From NCBI RefSeq assembly GCF_011395035.1, contig NZ_CP024768.1, positions 2,641,286 to 2,705,285 on the forward strand: DNA of 64,000 nt. The letters run 5' to 3'. Origin of the DNA: Pantoea cypripedii. GTDB taxonomy: Bacteria; Pseudomonadota; Gammaproteobacteria; Enterobacterales; Enterobacteriaceae. The notes beneath the pieces are model-generated. The model made no database searches, was not told the DNA's origin, and was given only the letters and a program-made list of their open reading frames with translations. Shown here piece by piece: positions 51,316 to 60,187 of the stretch. Made by a program: the position numbers and the translations under genes. Every line of letters begins with the position of its first letter. Positions within the stretch are counted from its first letter, which is position 1.

Positions 51316-51342
51316 AGCAGCCTGAAAAGGCTGCTTTTTTTT
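51316..51342 (+). terminator. Terminator of the second tRNA-Asn
   Basis: Hairpin AGCAGCC-tgaaaa-GGCTGCT followed by a T run, nearly the same as behind the first copy. Confidence 0.88.
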
Positions 51343-51370
51343 GCCTGACACCATGTGCCAACGTCAAAAC

Positions 51371-51392
51371 AGCGCGATAAATCGCGCCGCTA
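51371..51392. repeat. REP-like palindrome copy
   Basis: AGCGCGATAAATCGCGCCGC at 51371-51390, the shared core of the dispersed palindrome family, just after the tRNA terminator and overlapping the 3' end of the LysR gene's terminator zone. Confidence 0.7.
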
Positions 51393-52277
51393 TGGGCCAG
51401 CGAGATAACCTGCAACCTCCTCCACCAACCACGCAATAAATGCCGCCTCTTCCTCGCACTTTGCACTCTCCCGGCGCGTCACCAGCCAGTACGGCCAGGG
51501 GTAGTCCACGCTGACCTGGGTTAACTGCACCAATTCCCCGCGATCCAGTGCATCCTGGACCAGCGAACGTCGTTCGAGCGCTATCCCCTGTCCGAGCCGT
51601 ACCGCCTGCAAAATCAGGTTAGAGTCGTTAGTCACCAGACCATCTGGCACAATCGGCTGAGTTAATCCCGCCGCATGGCACCAGTTATCCCAGGATTCCA
51701 GCGTGAATAACAGTTCACTGGCCGCAATTTGCTGCGGTGTTTGTGGCAAGTCACCACCATTGAAATGTGGCGCAGCCACCACCATCAGACTGTCGGCAAA
51801 CAGCAGCTGGCTGTTAACCCCTGCCCAGTCCCCTTTGCCCATACGGATGGCGATATCGGTGGTGGCCTGCTGCATATCGTTCACACTCAGGCTGGCCTGG
51901 AGGCGCAAATGGATATGCGGATGGCGTTGGCGAAAACGTGGCAGGCGTGGCATCAGCCAGTGGCTGGCGAAGGAAGGCACCGCCGCCAGCGTCAACTCCG
52001 CACGGCGCGGTTTTACCTGAACCTGGCGGGTTGCATCGGCGATACGCGCCAGCGCCTCCCGAATCTGCATCGCATACAGTCGCCCTTCCTCGTTGATCTG
52101 CACACCGCGTATCTGGCGGGTAAATAGCTGCACCCCCAATAGATCTTCTAACGCTTTAATCTGCTGACTGACCGCCGAATGGGTCACATGCAGCTCCTTT
52201 GCCGCCAGGGTCACGCTGCCAAGCCTTGCCACTGCCTCAAAACTACGCAGGCTGGCAACCGGGGGAAAATCAGACAT
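51390..52277 (-). CDS. LysR-family transcriptional regulator
   Basis: 295 residues. N-terminal winged helix (SLRSFEAVARLGSVTLAAKELHVTHSAVSQQIKALEDLLG, in part) of the GcvA/AmpR-like branch, then a substrate-binding domain (LTLAAVPSFASHWLMPRLPRF; DIAIRMGKGDW). It is divergent from the glutathione transferase gene, the usual arrangement for a LysR protein controlling its neighbour. Confidence 0.92.
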   Translation of the reverse strand: MSDFPPVASLRSFEAVARLGSVTLAAKELHVTHSAVSQQIKALEDLLGVQLFTRQIRGVQINEEGRLYAMQIREALARIADATRQVQVKPRRAELTLAAVPSFASHWLMPRLPRFRQRHPHIHLRLQASLSVNDMQQATTDIAIRMGKGDWAGVNSQLLFADSLMVVAAPHFNGGDLPQTPQQIAASELLFTLESWDNWCHAAGLTQPIVPDGLVTNDSNLILQAVRLGQGIALERRSLVQDALDRGELVQLTQVSVDYPWPYWLVTRRESAKCEEEAAFIAWLVEEVAGYLAGP

Positions 52278-52423
52278 ACAAGCTACGCCACAGGGGAAAA
52301 CCTTAGCCTGCCATAACCAGCGTTAGTTTTACTAACAAAAATCCTTAGAAAGCGTCGCTGGCTGAGCAGCGGGAGCTGGGTTACTGTCTGGACAAAGAAA
52401 ACGAGGATTAACAAGGAGTCATG

Positions 52424-53032
52424 ATGAAACTGATTGGTATGCTGGATTCCCCTTACGTGCGTCGCGTCGCAATTTCCCTCGCACATTACGGTATCGCGTT
52501 TGAGCATCAGTCATTGTCGGTGTTTCGTAATTTTGATCAGTTTGCCCAACTGAATGCGGTGGTGAAAGCGCCAACCTTGTTGCTGGAAGATGGCGGCACG
52601 TTGATGGATTCATCGCTGATTCTGAACTACCTCGAAACCCTCGCGGATACACCACGCAAGCTGCTGCCCACAGGTGCGACGGCACTGGCCAAAGATACGC
52701 AGATTCTCGGCCTGGCGCTGGCTGCCAGCGATAAAGCGGTGCAATACCAGTACGAACTGAGCCTGCGTCCTGAGGAAAAACGGCATCAGCCATGGTTAGA
52801 CCGCGTAACGCAGCAGTTGCTGGCGGCGTGTAAAGCCTGGGATAGATTGCTGGCGGAACGTGCGATCAACCCACACCAACCGGATCAGGTGGCGATCAGC
52901 AGCGCGGTGATCTGGGGATTTATTCAGTCGATTATTCCGCAGGTGGTGCCGGCAGAATCGCATCCACATTTGCAGCGGGTGGCGCAGACGATGGAAGCGA
53001 CGCCGCTGTTTGCCCGGTTTCCAACGGAATAA
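52424..53032 (+). CDS. Glutathione S-transferase family protein
   Basis: 202 residues from the second of two adjacent ATGs (52424), which is better spaced from AAGGAG. Thioredoxin-like N-terminal domain (LIGMLDSPYVRRVAISLAHYG; VKAPTLLLEDGGTLMDSSLILNYLE, in part) with the SPYVRR active-site loop (serine type), then an all-helical domain. Likely role is conjugation or reduction of electrophiles. Probably under the divergent LysR regulator. Confidence 0.9.
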   Translation: MKLIGMLDSPYVRRVAISLAHYGIAFEHQSLSVFRNFDQFAQLNAVVKAPTLLLEDGGTLMDSSLILNYLETLADTPRKLLPTGATALAKDTQILGLALAASDKAVQYQYELSLRPEEKRHQPWLDRVTQQLLAACKAWDRLLAERAINPHQPDQVAISSAVIWGFIQSIIPQVVPAESHPHLQRVAQTMEATPLFARFPTE

Positions 53033-53040
53033 AAAATTCA

Positions 53041-53060
53041 GGTGCGCATGAATGCGCACC
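53041..53060. terminator. Palindromic hairpin between convergent genes
   Basis: GGTGCGCATGAATGCGCACC forms a 9-bp stem with a 2-base loop, preceded by AAAAATTCA and followed by CCTACATGA. It lies in the 38-bp gap between the transferase and the convergent flavin oxidoreductase; probably a bidirectional terminator or REP-type element. Confidence 0.6.
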
Positions 53061-53070
53061 CTACATGATA

Positions 53071-54093
53071 TTAACGCCAGCCCAGCTCTGGTGCCACATG
53101 AGTCAGAATCGCTTCCATCACATGCGCACAGTAATCAACGCCCAGCTGGTTCGGAATGGTCAGCAGCAAAGTATCCGCTTCAGCAATCGCCTCATCCTGC
53201 GCCAGCTGTTTGATCAGCTGTTCCGGCTCCGCGGCATAGCTGCGGCCAAAGATGGCGCGGGTTTTCTCATCGAGGAAACCAACCGAATCCTGTTCCTGGC
53301 CACTGCGACCGAAATAGGCACGGTCGATATCGTTCGTCAGGGCAAAAATGCTCCGGCTGACCGAAACGCGTGGCGTATGCTGATGTCCCGCCGCCTGCCA
53401 GGCTTCACGGTAAGCACGAATCTGTTTCGCCTGCTGGATGTGGAACGGCTCACCGGTTTCATCATCTTTCAGCGTAGAACTTTGCAGATTCATCCCCTGC
53501 TGTGCCGCCCAGATTGCTGTCGCGTTCGAGCCAGAACCCCACCAGATACGCTCACGCAGCCCTTCTGAGAACGGCTCCAGACGCAGCAGGCCCGGCGGAT
53601 TCGGGAACATCGGCTGCGGGTTGGGTTTGGCAAAACCTTCACCGCGCAGCACCTCAAGGAATTCCTCGGTGTGGCGACGGCCCATATCCGCATCGCTCTC
53701 GCCTTCCTTCGGGTTATAACCAAAGTAGCGATAACCTTCGACCACCTGCTCCGGCGAACCACGGCTGATGCCCAGTTGCAGACGTCCATTGGAGATCAGG
53801 TCCGCTGCACCGGCGTCTTCCGCCATGTACAGCGGATTTTCATAACGCATATCAATCACGCCAGTACCAATCTCAATCTTTTTGGTACGTGCACCCACCG
53901 CAGCCAGCAGCGGGAAGGGAGAACTCAACTGACGGGCAAAGTGATGCACGCGGTAATAAGCGCCATCGGCACCTAATTCTTCAGCCGCGACAGCCAGATC
54001 GATTGATTGCAACAGCACATCCTGCGCGGAACGGGTGGCGGACTGCGATGATGGTGTCCAGTGACCAAAGGATAAGAAGCCAATCTTTTTCAT
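53071..54093 (-). CDS. Luciferase-like (LLM class) flavin-dependent oxidoreductase
   Basis: 340 residues of the bacterial luciferase fold (IGFLSFGHWTPSSQS; AAEELGADGAYYRVHHFARQLSSPFPLLAAVG, in part; IEIGTGVIDMRYENPLYMAEDAGAADLISNGRLQLGISRGSPEQ, in part). It uses FMN or F420-like reduced flavin to oxidise small molecules. It is a single gene; the substrate is unknown. Confidence 0.9.
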   Translation of the reverse strand: MKKIGFLSFGHWTPSSQSATRSAQDVLLQSIDLAVAAEELGADGAYYRVHHFARQLSSPFPLLAAVGARTKKIEIGTGVIDMRYENPLYMAEDAGAADLISNGRLQLGISRGSPEQVVEGYRYFGYNPKEGESDADMGRRHTEEFLEVLRGEGFAKPNPQPMFPNPPGLLRLEPFSEGLRERIWWGSGSNATAIWAAQQGMNLQSSTLKDDETGEPFHIQQAKQIRAYREAWQAAGHQHTPRVSVSRSIFALTNDIDRAYFGRSGQEQDSVGFLDEKTRAIFGRSYAAEPEQLIKQLAQDEAIAEADTLLLTIPNQLGVDYCAHVMEAILTHVAPELGWR

Positions 54094-54304
54094 GGAAATA
54101 TTCTCCTGGTGGGCGGGTTACGCCCCGGCATAAGTCAGTTCAGATTCGATGCTGAAAGGTTACGTCAGACGCGTCCGTACTGATAGCCAATAGTTTTCAA
54201 CCGTATCATCAAGTTTTTCGACATAAGTAAGAAAATTAAGGTCTTTGTCTTTTTTCCGGCGCTGCATCATCGTCTGGCGGAGCAATATTACTCAGGCCAT
54301 CATC

Positions 54305-55276
54305 ATGACTCAGCGTTCCTCCGCCTATATCAACGCACAACAACGTGAACACATTCATCAATTAAGACGCAGCTGGCTGTGGCGCACGGAGTTGCCGACC
54401 TGGCTGCTGATAATGGCGGTGTATGGCGGCTGGTTTGGCACCTTGTGGTATGGGCAACGGCTGGGGTTACCCGCCACCACCCTGCTGATGATTATCTTCA
54501 CCACCTGGTATATGTCGTTGCAGCATGAACTGATTCACGGTCACCCCACGCGCTGGCCGCGCCTTAACCAGCTGTTTGGCACCCTGCCGCTGGCGGTGTG
54601 GTATCCGTATGGGTTGTATCGTGATTCGCATCTGGCGCACCATCGCAACCACACCCTGACCGATCCACAGGACGACCCGGAAAGCTATTACCTGACGCCG
54701 GAACATTGGGCGCGGCTCCCGCCATGGCAGCGCCGGATAATCCACCTGCGTAATACCTTCCCCGGTCGTCTGTTGCTGGGACCCGTGCTGGATATCCTCG
54801 CCACCCTGCACGCCATGCTGAACGCTTTCCGCCAGCGTGACGGGCGCGCCATCGCCATGTGGATGATTCATCTCGGCCTGCTGGCTGTGCTGTTTATCTG
54901 GCTGGCACATCAGGGCTATTCACCATTGTGGTGGGTGCTGGGCGTCAGCTATCCGGCGCTGGCGTTGACTAAAGTCCGCTCCTTTTACGAACATCGGGCC
55001 GAAGAGGAACCGCTGGCTCGTTCGGTCAATAACGAAGCTGCACTGCCGTGGCGTTTGTTGTTTCTCAACCTCAACTATCATTCAGTACATCACGATCTGC
55101 CTGGCCTGCCGTGGTATGGCCTGCGAAGGGTTTACCTGCTGCACCGGGATGGCTACTTCCAGCGTAATCAGGGCTTTCGTGTCGCCGGTTATGCCGAGTG
55201 GCTGCGACGCTTCTGGGCCAGGCCGGTCAATGTTAACGCCCATCCGGGCCGCAAACAGGATGCACAGGATGACTAA
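54305..55276 (+). CDS. Fatty acid desaturase-like membrane di-iron enzyme
   Basis: 323 residues from the ATG at 54305 (MTQRSSAYINAQQ). The three histidine boxes are HELIHGH, HLAHHRNHT and HSVHHDLPG, with hydrophobic helices between (WLLIMAVYGGWFGTLWYG; MIHLGLLAVLFIWLAHQG). The family includes acyl desaturases and alkane/xylene hydroxylases. Its last 8 bp overlap the next gene, so the two are translationally coupled. Confidence 0.88.
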   Translation: MTQRSSAYINAQQREHIHQLRRSWLWRTELPTWLLIMAVYGGWFGTLWYGQRLGLPATTLLMIIFTTWYMSLQHELIHGHPTRWPRLNQLFGTLPLAVWYPYGLYRDSHLAHHRNHTLTDPQDDPESYYLTPEHWARLPPWQRRIIHLRNTFPGRLLLGPVLDILATLHAMLNAFRQRDGRAIAMWMIHLGLLAVLFIWLAHQGYSPLWWVLGVSYPALALTKVRSFYEHRAEEEPLARSVNNEAALPWRLLFLNLNYHSVHHDLPGLPWYGLRRVYLLHRDGYFQRNQGFRVAGYAEWLRRFWARPVNVNAHPGRKQDAQDD

Positions 55277-56057
55277 ACGGTTGTCATTACCGATGTACGA
55301 CATCAATCACACCGTGACCGAAGCGTTAATCGGCGCGCTGGCACAGCTGATGGCAACACGTGGTATCACAGCAAAGGTGGAGTGGCACAGCGACCTGCTG
55401 CCGCACTGGCGCGCTAACGATTTATTGCTGAGCCAGACCTGCGGTTACCCGCTGGTGAAACTGCTGCCGGAGGTACAACTGGTCGGGGCATTTCAGTCCA
55501 GTGCGCCAGGGTGTGAGGGTCTGCGCTATCGCAGCTGGCTGGTGGTGCGTGATGAGGACAAGGCACTGACGCTGGCTGATTTTCGCGGTCGCCGCGCGGT
55601 GTGCAACAGCGATGATTCGCACTCCGGCTACAACTCGCTGCGTTATGTGGTGGCTCCGCTGGCACAGCAGGGGCGCTTTTTTGCTGAGACTCACTTCAGC
55701 GGTAGTCATCGCCAGTCACTGGCTGAACTGCGTCAGGGCCGGGCGGCTATCGCCGCCATCGACTGCATCACCTGGGCGCTGGTGCAGCGCAATTTTCCCG
55801 AGGAACTGGCCGGACTGTCGATTATCGGTGAAACGCCACTGTGCGCCGCGCTGCCGTTGATCACTGCGGCACAGACCGACGCGCATACGCTGGCACAATT
55901 ACGCGCTGCGCTCACGCAGTTGACAGAAGATGAGGCGTACCAGGAGCTGTGCGCTGCCAGCCTGATTGGCGGTTTCGCCACGCCGGATCGCGCTTTTTAT
56001 GATGAGGTATTGCTGTGGGAACAGCAGGCCGCCATGCGAGGCGTGACGGCGCTGTAA
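55269..56057 (+). CDS. PhnD-like substrate-binding-domain protein without signal peptide
   Basis: 262 residues from the ATG inside the end of the desaturase gene. Type 2 periplasmic-binding fold of the PhnD/phosphonate group (LLLSQTCGYPLVKLLPEVQLVGAF, in part; RSWLVVRDEDKALTLADFRGRRAVCNSDDSHSGYNSLRYVV, in part; AAIAAIDCITWALVQR). The start MTKRLSLPMYDINHTV has no signal sequence, and there is no ABC transporter nearby, so it may act in the cytosol. Function is unknown. Confidence 0.82.
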   Translation: MTKRLSLPMYDINHTVTEALIGALAQLMATRGITAKVEWHSDLLPHWRANDLLLSQTCGYPLVKLLPEVQLVGAFQSSAPGCEGLRYRSWLVVRDEDKALTLADFRGRRAVCNSDDSHSGYNSLRYVVAPLAQQGRFFAETHFSGSHRQSLAELRQGRAAIAAIDCITWALVQRNFPEELAGLSIIGETPLCAALPLITAAQTDAHTLAQLRAALTQLTEDEAYQELCAASLIGGFATPDRAFYDEVLLWEQQAAMRGVTAL

Positions 56058-56059
56058 GT

Positions 56060-58156
56060 TTAATGACGTGAGGCAATGATCGCGTCAGCCACATTTTTCG
56101 GAGCTTCGGCGTAGTGGTTAAACTCCATGCTGTAGGTGGCACGTCCCTGCGACATCGAACGCAGCGTGGTGGAGTAACCAAACATCTCTGCCAGCGGCAC
56201 TTCGGCGCGGATGATACGGGCGCCAAAACGTTCGTCCATGCCCTGCAACGTGCCACGGCGTGATGAAAGATCCCCCATCACGTTACCGGCGTACTCTTCC
56301 GGCGTTTCCACTTCGACCTGCATCACCGGTTCGAGGATCACCGGGTCAGCCAGTTTCGCTGCCGCTTTAAAGCCAAAAATCGCCGCCATACGGAACGCCA
56401 TTTCCGACGAGTCGACATCATGGTAGGAACCAAATGTCAGAGTGGCTTTGATATCCACCACCGGATAGCCCGCCAGCACGCCGCTGTTGAGTGCTTCGCG
56501 AATACCCTTCTCTACCGAAGGGATAAACTCGCGCGGCACCACGCCGCCTTTGGTGGCATCCTCAAATGCAAAACCGGCTCCCGCCTGCTGGGGTTCCAGC
56601 GTCAGGACTACGTGCCCATACTGACCTTTACCACCGGACTGACGCACAAACTTCCCTTCCACGTCACGCACCGTTTTACGGATGGTTTCACGGTAGGTGA
56701 CCTGCGGTCGGCCAATGTTGGCTTCAACACCAAACTCACGCTTCATGCGATCAACGATAATTTCCAGATGCAGCTCACCCATACCGGAAATAATCGTCTG
56801 GCCCGATTCTTCATCGGTATGCAGACGGAATGACGGGTCTTCCGCCGCCAGCCGCTGCAACGCCAGCCCCATTTTTTCCTGATCACTCTTGGTTTTCGGC
56901 TCGATGGAGAGCGAAATGACCGGTTCCGGGAATTCCATGCGCTCCAGCGTGATCACCGCGTTGGGATCGCACAGGGTTTCGCCGGTGGTCACCTCTTTCA
57001 GCCCCACACAGGCAGCAATATCCCCGGCTCGAATCTCTTCGATTTCGATACGATCATTGGCCTGCATCTGCACAATGCGTCCGATACGTTCTTTACGCCC
57101 TTTCACCGCGTTCCATACGCTGTCGCCTTTGCGCAGCACGCCTGAATAGACGCGCACAAAGGTCAGCTGGCCGACATAGGGATCGCTCATCAGTTTGAAG
57201 GCCAGCGCCGAGAATGGCTCATCATCATCGGCATGGCGTTCAGCGTGTTCACCACGCTCATCCACCCCGGCTACCGGCGGCACATCCACCGGCGACGGCA
57301 TCAGCTCGATCACCGCATCCAGCATGCGCTGCACGCCTTTGTTTTTGAAAGCGCTGCCGCACAGCATCGGCTGGATCTCGTTCTGCAAAGTACGCTGGCG
57401 TAAACCGGCAATCACCTGCTCCTCGCTCAGATCACCCTGTTCAAGGTACGCATCCATCAACGCTTCACTGGCTTCTGCCGCTGCGGCGACCATGTTTTCG
57501 CGCCACTCCGCCGCCAGTGCCTGCAAGTCATCCGGGATAGGGGCGTAATTGAAGGTCATCCCCTGGGTCGCCTCATCCCAGTAAATGGCGCGCATTTTGA
57601 TCAGGTCAACCACGCCGGTAAAGTGTTCCTCGGCACCAATCGGGATCACAATCGGCACCGGATTGGCGTGCAGACGATCTTTCATCATCTGCACCACATG
57701 GAAGAAATCCGCACCCTGACGGTCCATTTTGTTGACGAAGGCAATGCGCGGCACATGATATTTATTGGCCTGACGCCAGACGGTTTCCGATTGCGGCTGC
57801 ACGCCACCGACAGCGTCATACACCATCACCGCGCCATCCAGTACGCGCATAGAACGTTCCACCTCGATAGTAAAATCGACGTGTCCGGGGGTATCGATGA
57901 TATTGATACGATGCGGCGCAAAGCTGCCATCCATACCTGGCCAGTAGCAGCTCACCGCAGCCGAGGTGATGGTGATACCACGCTCCTGCTCCTGCGCCAT
58001 CCAGTCGGTGGTTGCCGCGCCATCGTGCACTTCACCCAGCTTATGGCTCATCCCGGTGTAAAACAGGATGCGCTCGGTGGTGGTGGTTTTACCGGCATCG
58101 ATGTGCGCGGAAATGCCGATATTGCGATAACGTTCGATGGGTAGCGGTCGGGGCAT
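56060..58156 (-). CDS. fusA: Elongation factor G, stand-alone copy
   Basis: 698 residues, full length. GTPase motifs are intact: G1 AHIDAGKTTTTERIL, switch with ERGITITSAAVSCYW, G3 DTPGHVDF, G4 NKMDR, then domains II-V (GMGELHLEIIVDRMKREFGVEANIGRPQV, in part). It is not beside rpsL, rpsG or tuf, so it is probably a second copy besides the str-operon gene. Departures from E. coli EF-G that I recall include MVYDAVGG for MVYCAVGG and a different C-terminus (NHYAEAPKNVADAIIASRH). Such paralogues can be alternative translocases or recycling-specialised factors; which applies is not visible. Confidence 0.93.
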   Translation of the reverse strand: MPRPLPIERYRNIGISAHIDAGKTTTTERILFYTGMSHKLGEVHDGAATTDWMAQEQERGITITSAAVSCYWPGMDGSFAPHRINIIDTPGHVDFTIEVERSMRVLDGAVMVYDAVGGVQPQSETVWRQANKYHVPRIAFVNKMDRQGADFFHVVQMMKDRLHANPVPIVIPIGAEEHFTGVVDLIKMRAIYWDEATQGMTFNYAPIPDDLQALAAEWRENMVAAAAEASEALMDAYLEQGDLSEEQVIAGLRQRTLQNEIQPMLCGSAFKNKGVQRMLDAVIELMPSPVDVPPVAGVDERGEHAERHADDDEPFSALAFKLMSDPYVGQLTFVRVYSGVLRKGDSVWNAVKGRKERIGRIVQMQANDRIEIEEIRAGDIAACVGLKEVTTGETLCDPNAVITLERMEFPEPVISLSIEPKTKSDQEKMGLALQRLAAEDPSFRLHTDEESGQTIISGMGELHLEIIVDRMKREFGVEANIGRPQVTYRETIRKTVRDVEGKFVRQSGGKGQYGHVVLTLEPQQAGAGFAFEDATKGGVVPREFIPSVEKGIREALNSGVLAGYPVVDIKATLTFGSYHDVDSSEMAFRMAAIFGFKAAAKLADPVILEPVMQVEVETPEEYAGNVMGDLSSRRGTLQGMDERFGARIIRAEVPLAEMFGYSTTLRSMSQGRATYSMEFNHYAEAPKNVADAIIASRH

Positions 58157-58360
58157 GATGCGTCCTTAGTCTGTTCGACGGAAAAAAGCGGGCACCATTG
58201 CCCGCTGCTGCTAAACAGCTTAGACCCATTGTACGAATGAATACGAACAGTTTGAGCTGTTTTTCAACAATCGTCATTACATCAATACGCATTTGACTAC
58301 TGGCATCCCATGCCGCTGCGTTTTAAGGTAGGGATCTCATTCTCAACGGGAAACACAACC

Positions 58361-59272
58361 ATGCGCATTCTGGTAGTCGGCGCCGGCGCAACCGGCGGGT
58401 ATTTCGGTGCGCGTCTGGCGCAAGCAGGACGTGATGTGACTTTTCTGGTGCGCGAGCGCCGTTTTCAGCAGTTAAAAAGCGGCGGGCTGGTACTTAAAAC
58501 CCCCACCAGCAGCGAAATCCTGCAACCGCAGCTGGTGCAGGCCGGTGCGCTGCACGGCACTTATGATCTGATTATCCTGACGGTGAAAAGCTTTGGTCTG
58601 TCACAGGCGATTGAAGATATCGCCCCTGCGGTTGGCCCGGAGACGTTGATTATGCCGATCCTGAACGGCATGCGGCATATCGATACGTTGCGCAGCCGCT
58701 TTGGCGACCAGGTGATTGGCGGCCTGTGCAAAATCAATGCAACCCTGGGTGAAAACGGTGAAGTGATACAGATGACCCCGCTGCATATCCTGTTCTATGG
58801 CGCACTGAATGGTCATAACGATGCACGTCTGCAACGGGTGAATGAAGCCCTGAGTGGTGCGCAGTTCGACAGCGTTTTTGCCGATAACATCAGCAGCGAA
58901 CTGTGGGAAAAGTGGCTGCTGCTCAGTACGCTCGGTGCCGTCTGCTGTATTGGCCGTGGTAATACCCAGCAGGTCCTGACGTCACAGGGCGGGGAAGCGT
59001 TATTGCGGGGCATTTTCGGTGAAGTGCTGTCCGTCATCAGCGCGGAAGGTTACCAGGAACGCCCGGCAGTGACCGCGAAGATTTTTGAGACGCTGAATAA
59101 CCCGGCGACGCCGATGACCTCGTCGATGTATCGTGACCTGACCCAGGGGTATGATATCGAAGCCGACCAGATTATCGGCGACCTGCTGGTGCGCGGCACG
59201 CGTAATGGCGTGGTAACGCCGCTGCTGAATGCGGTGTATGTCAATTTGCAGGTATATCTGAAGAATCGTTAG
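58361..59272 (+). CDS. 2-dehydropantoate 2-reductase family protein
   Basis: 303 residues from the ATG at 58361. Rossmann motif RILVVGAGATGGYFGARLAQAG at the very start, IILTVKSF, LNGMRHID, and the C-terminal ApbA domain (ITSSMYRDLTQGYDIEADQIIGDLLVRG-like, read TSSMYRDLTQGYDIEA). The PanE reaction makes pantoate for coenzyme A, but family members outside pan loci often act on other 2-keto acids. It is divergent from fusA. Confidence 0.88.
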   Translation: MRILVVGAGATGGYFGARLAQAGRDVTFLVRERRFQQLKSGGLVLKTPTSSEILQPQLVQAGALHGTYDLIILTVKSFGLSQAIEDIAPAVGPETLIMPILNGMRHIDTLRSRFGDQVIGGLCKINATLGENGEVIQMTPLHILFYGALNGHNDARLQRVNEALSGAQFDSVFADNISSELWEKWLLLSTLGAVCCIGRGNTQQVLTSQGGEALLRGIFGEVLSVISAEGYQERPAVTAKIFETLNNPATPMTSSMYRDLTQGYDIEADQIIGDLLVRGTRNGVVTPLLNAVYVNLQVYLKNR

Positions 59273-59281
59273 TGCTGAACC

Positions 59282-59309
59282 GTCGCGGCGCGATAAATCG
59301 CGCCGCGAC
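59282..59309. repeat. REP-like palindrome, most complete copy
   Basis: 28 bases, GTCGCGGCGCGAT-aa-ATCGCGCCGCGAC, a perfect 13-bp inverted repeat. It lies between two convergent genes and fits a terminator role as well as a repeat. Confidence 0.8.
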
Positions 59310-59314
59310 AGACA

Positions 59315-60088
59315 TTAACCCGCGACGCGTGACTGCACGCCCGGCAAACGCATCAACCGTTGCCACCCGGCTTCTACCGCTTCCGGCACATCAACATGAC
59401 CAAAGAATCCTTTGCCGCGTGGCCCATAACCATTTTCATCATCACGCAGCCGCTGCACTTCCCCCATCAGCAACGACAGGAACCGCTCCATTGACCATAA
59501 TCCCTGCGGCGGCGCCCCGGTGATACGCAACATCCCGGAATCGATAATCACCTGAGGGATAAATACCGGCCAGCTGATAAATTCCGGGGCGTCGGCGCGA
59601 TCGCGCCATTGCCAGCGGAAAGTTTCCCAGGTACGACGTTGCATCAGGGGATCCTGCACCAGAATCACCCGCTGCGGCTGCCATTGCTCGGCATCCAGCA
59701 ATTGCTGACTGAACGCGGCATTTTCTCCGCAGTTACGTGATTGTTCTTCCAGCAACAGTTGATCGTCCGGCAACGCCGCAAATACGCGCGCAATGTCACC
59801 CAGCATTGCTGCCTCACTTTTGCCCTGCGTATTAATTTGCCGATACAGCGGATGCGCGGCCATCATCTGTGCCAGTAACGGCGTAGAATGACCAATCCCG
59901 CCGCTGATTAATAATGGCAGCTGGTATTTCTTTGCCAGCGCGACCACACCTTCAATATTCGGTAGCACCGCATGGCCAGCCAGAATCGCCAGGTCAGCTT
60001 CCAGCGTGCCCTGCTGCGGCATATGATCCAGCGCCAGCCACTGCGCCAGGGTGTTGATATCGCGAATGTGTTCCTTATTGAGTTGCAT
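59315..60088 (-). CDS. ydcF: YdcF, DUF218 (ElyC/SanA/YdcF) family protein
   Basis: 257 residues that follow E. coli YdcF in pattern (DLAILAGHAVLPNIEGVVALAKKYQLPLLISGGIGHSTPLL, in part; SRNCGENAAFSQQLLDAE; VILVQDPLMQRRTWETFRW; LSLLMGEVQRLRDDENGYGPRGKGF, in part; FGHVDVPEAV). The family binds nucleotides, reported to include S-adenosylmethionine in YdcF; the function is not settled. Confidence 0.9.
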   Translation of the reverse strand: MQLNKEHIRDINTLAQWLALDHMPQQGTLEADLAILAGHAVLPNIEGVVALAKKYQLPLLISGGIGHSTPLLAQMMAAHPLYRQINTQGKSEAAMLGDIARVFAALPDDQLLLEEQSRNCGENAAFSQQLLDAEQWQPQRVILVQDPLMQRRTWETFRWQWRDRADAPEFISWPVFIPQVIIDSGMLRITGAPPQGLWSMERFLSLLMGEVQRLRDDENGYGPRGKGFFGHVDVPEAVEAGWQRLMRLPGVQSRVAG

Positions 60089-60187
60089 GCTGTTCTCCTC
60101 AGGTTATCTCTCGCAGTGTACGCCTTAAGACCACGCCGACAGGGAAAAATTTGCTACACTCGCCGCTATCATCTTCAGGAGAGTTCA

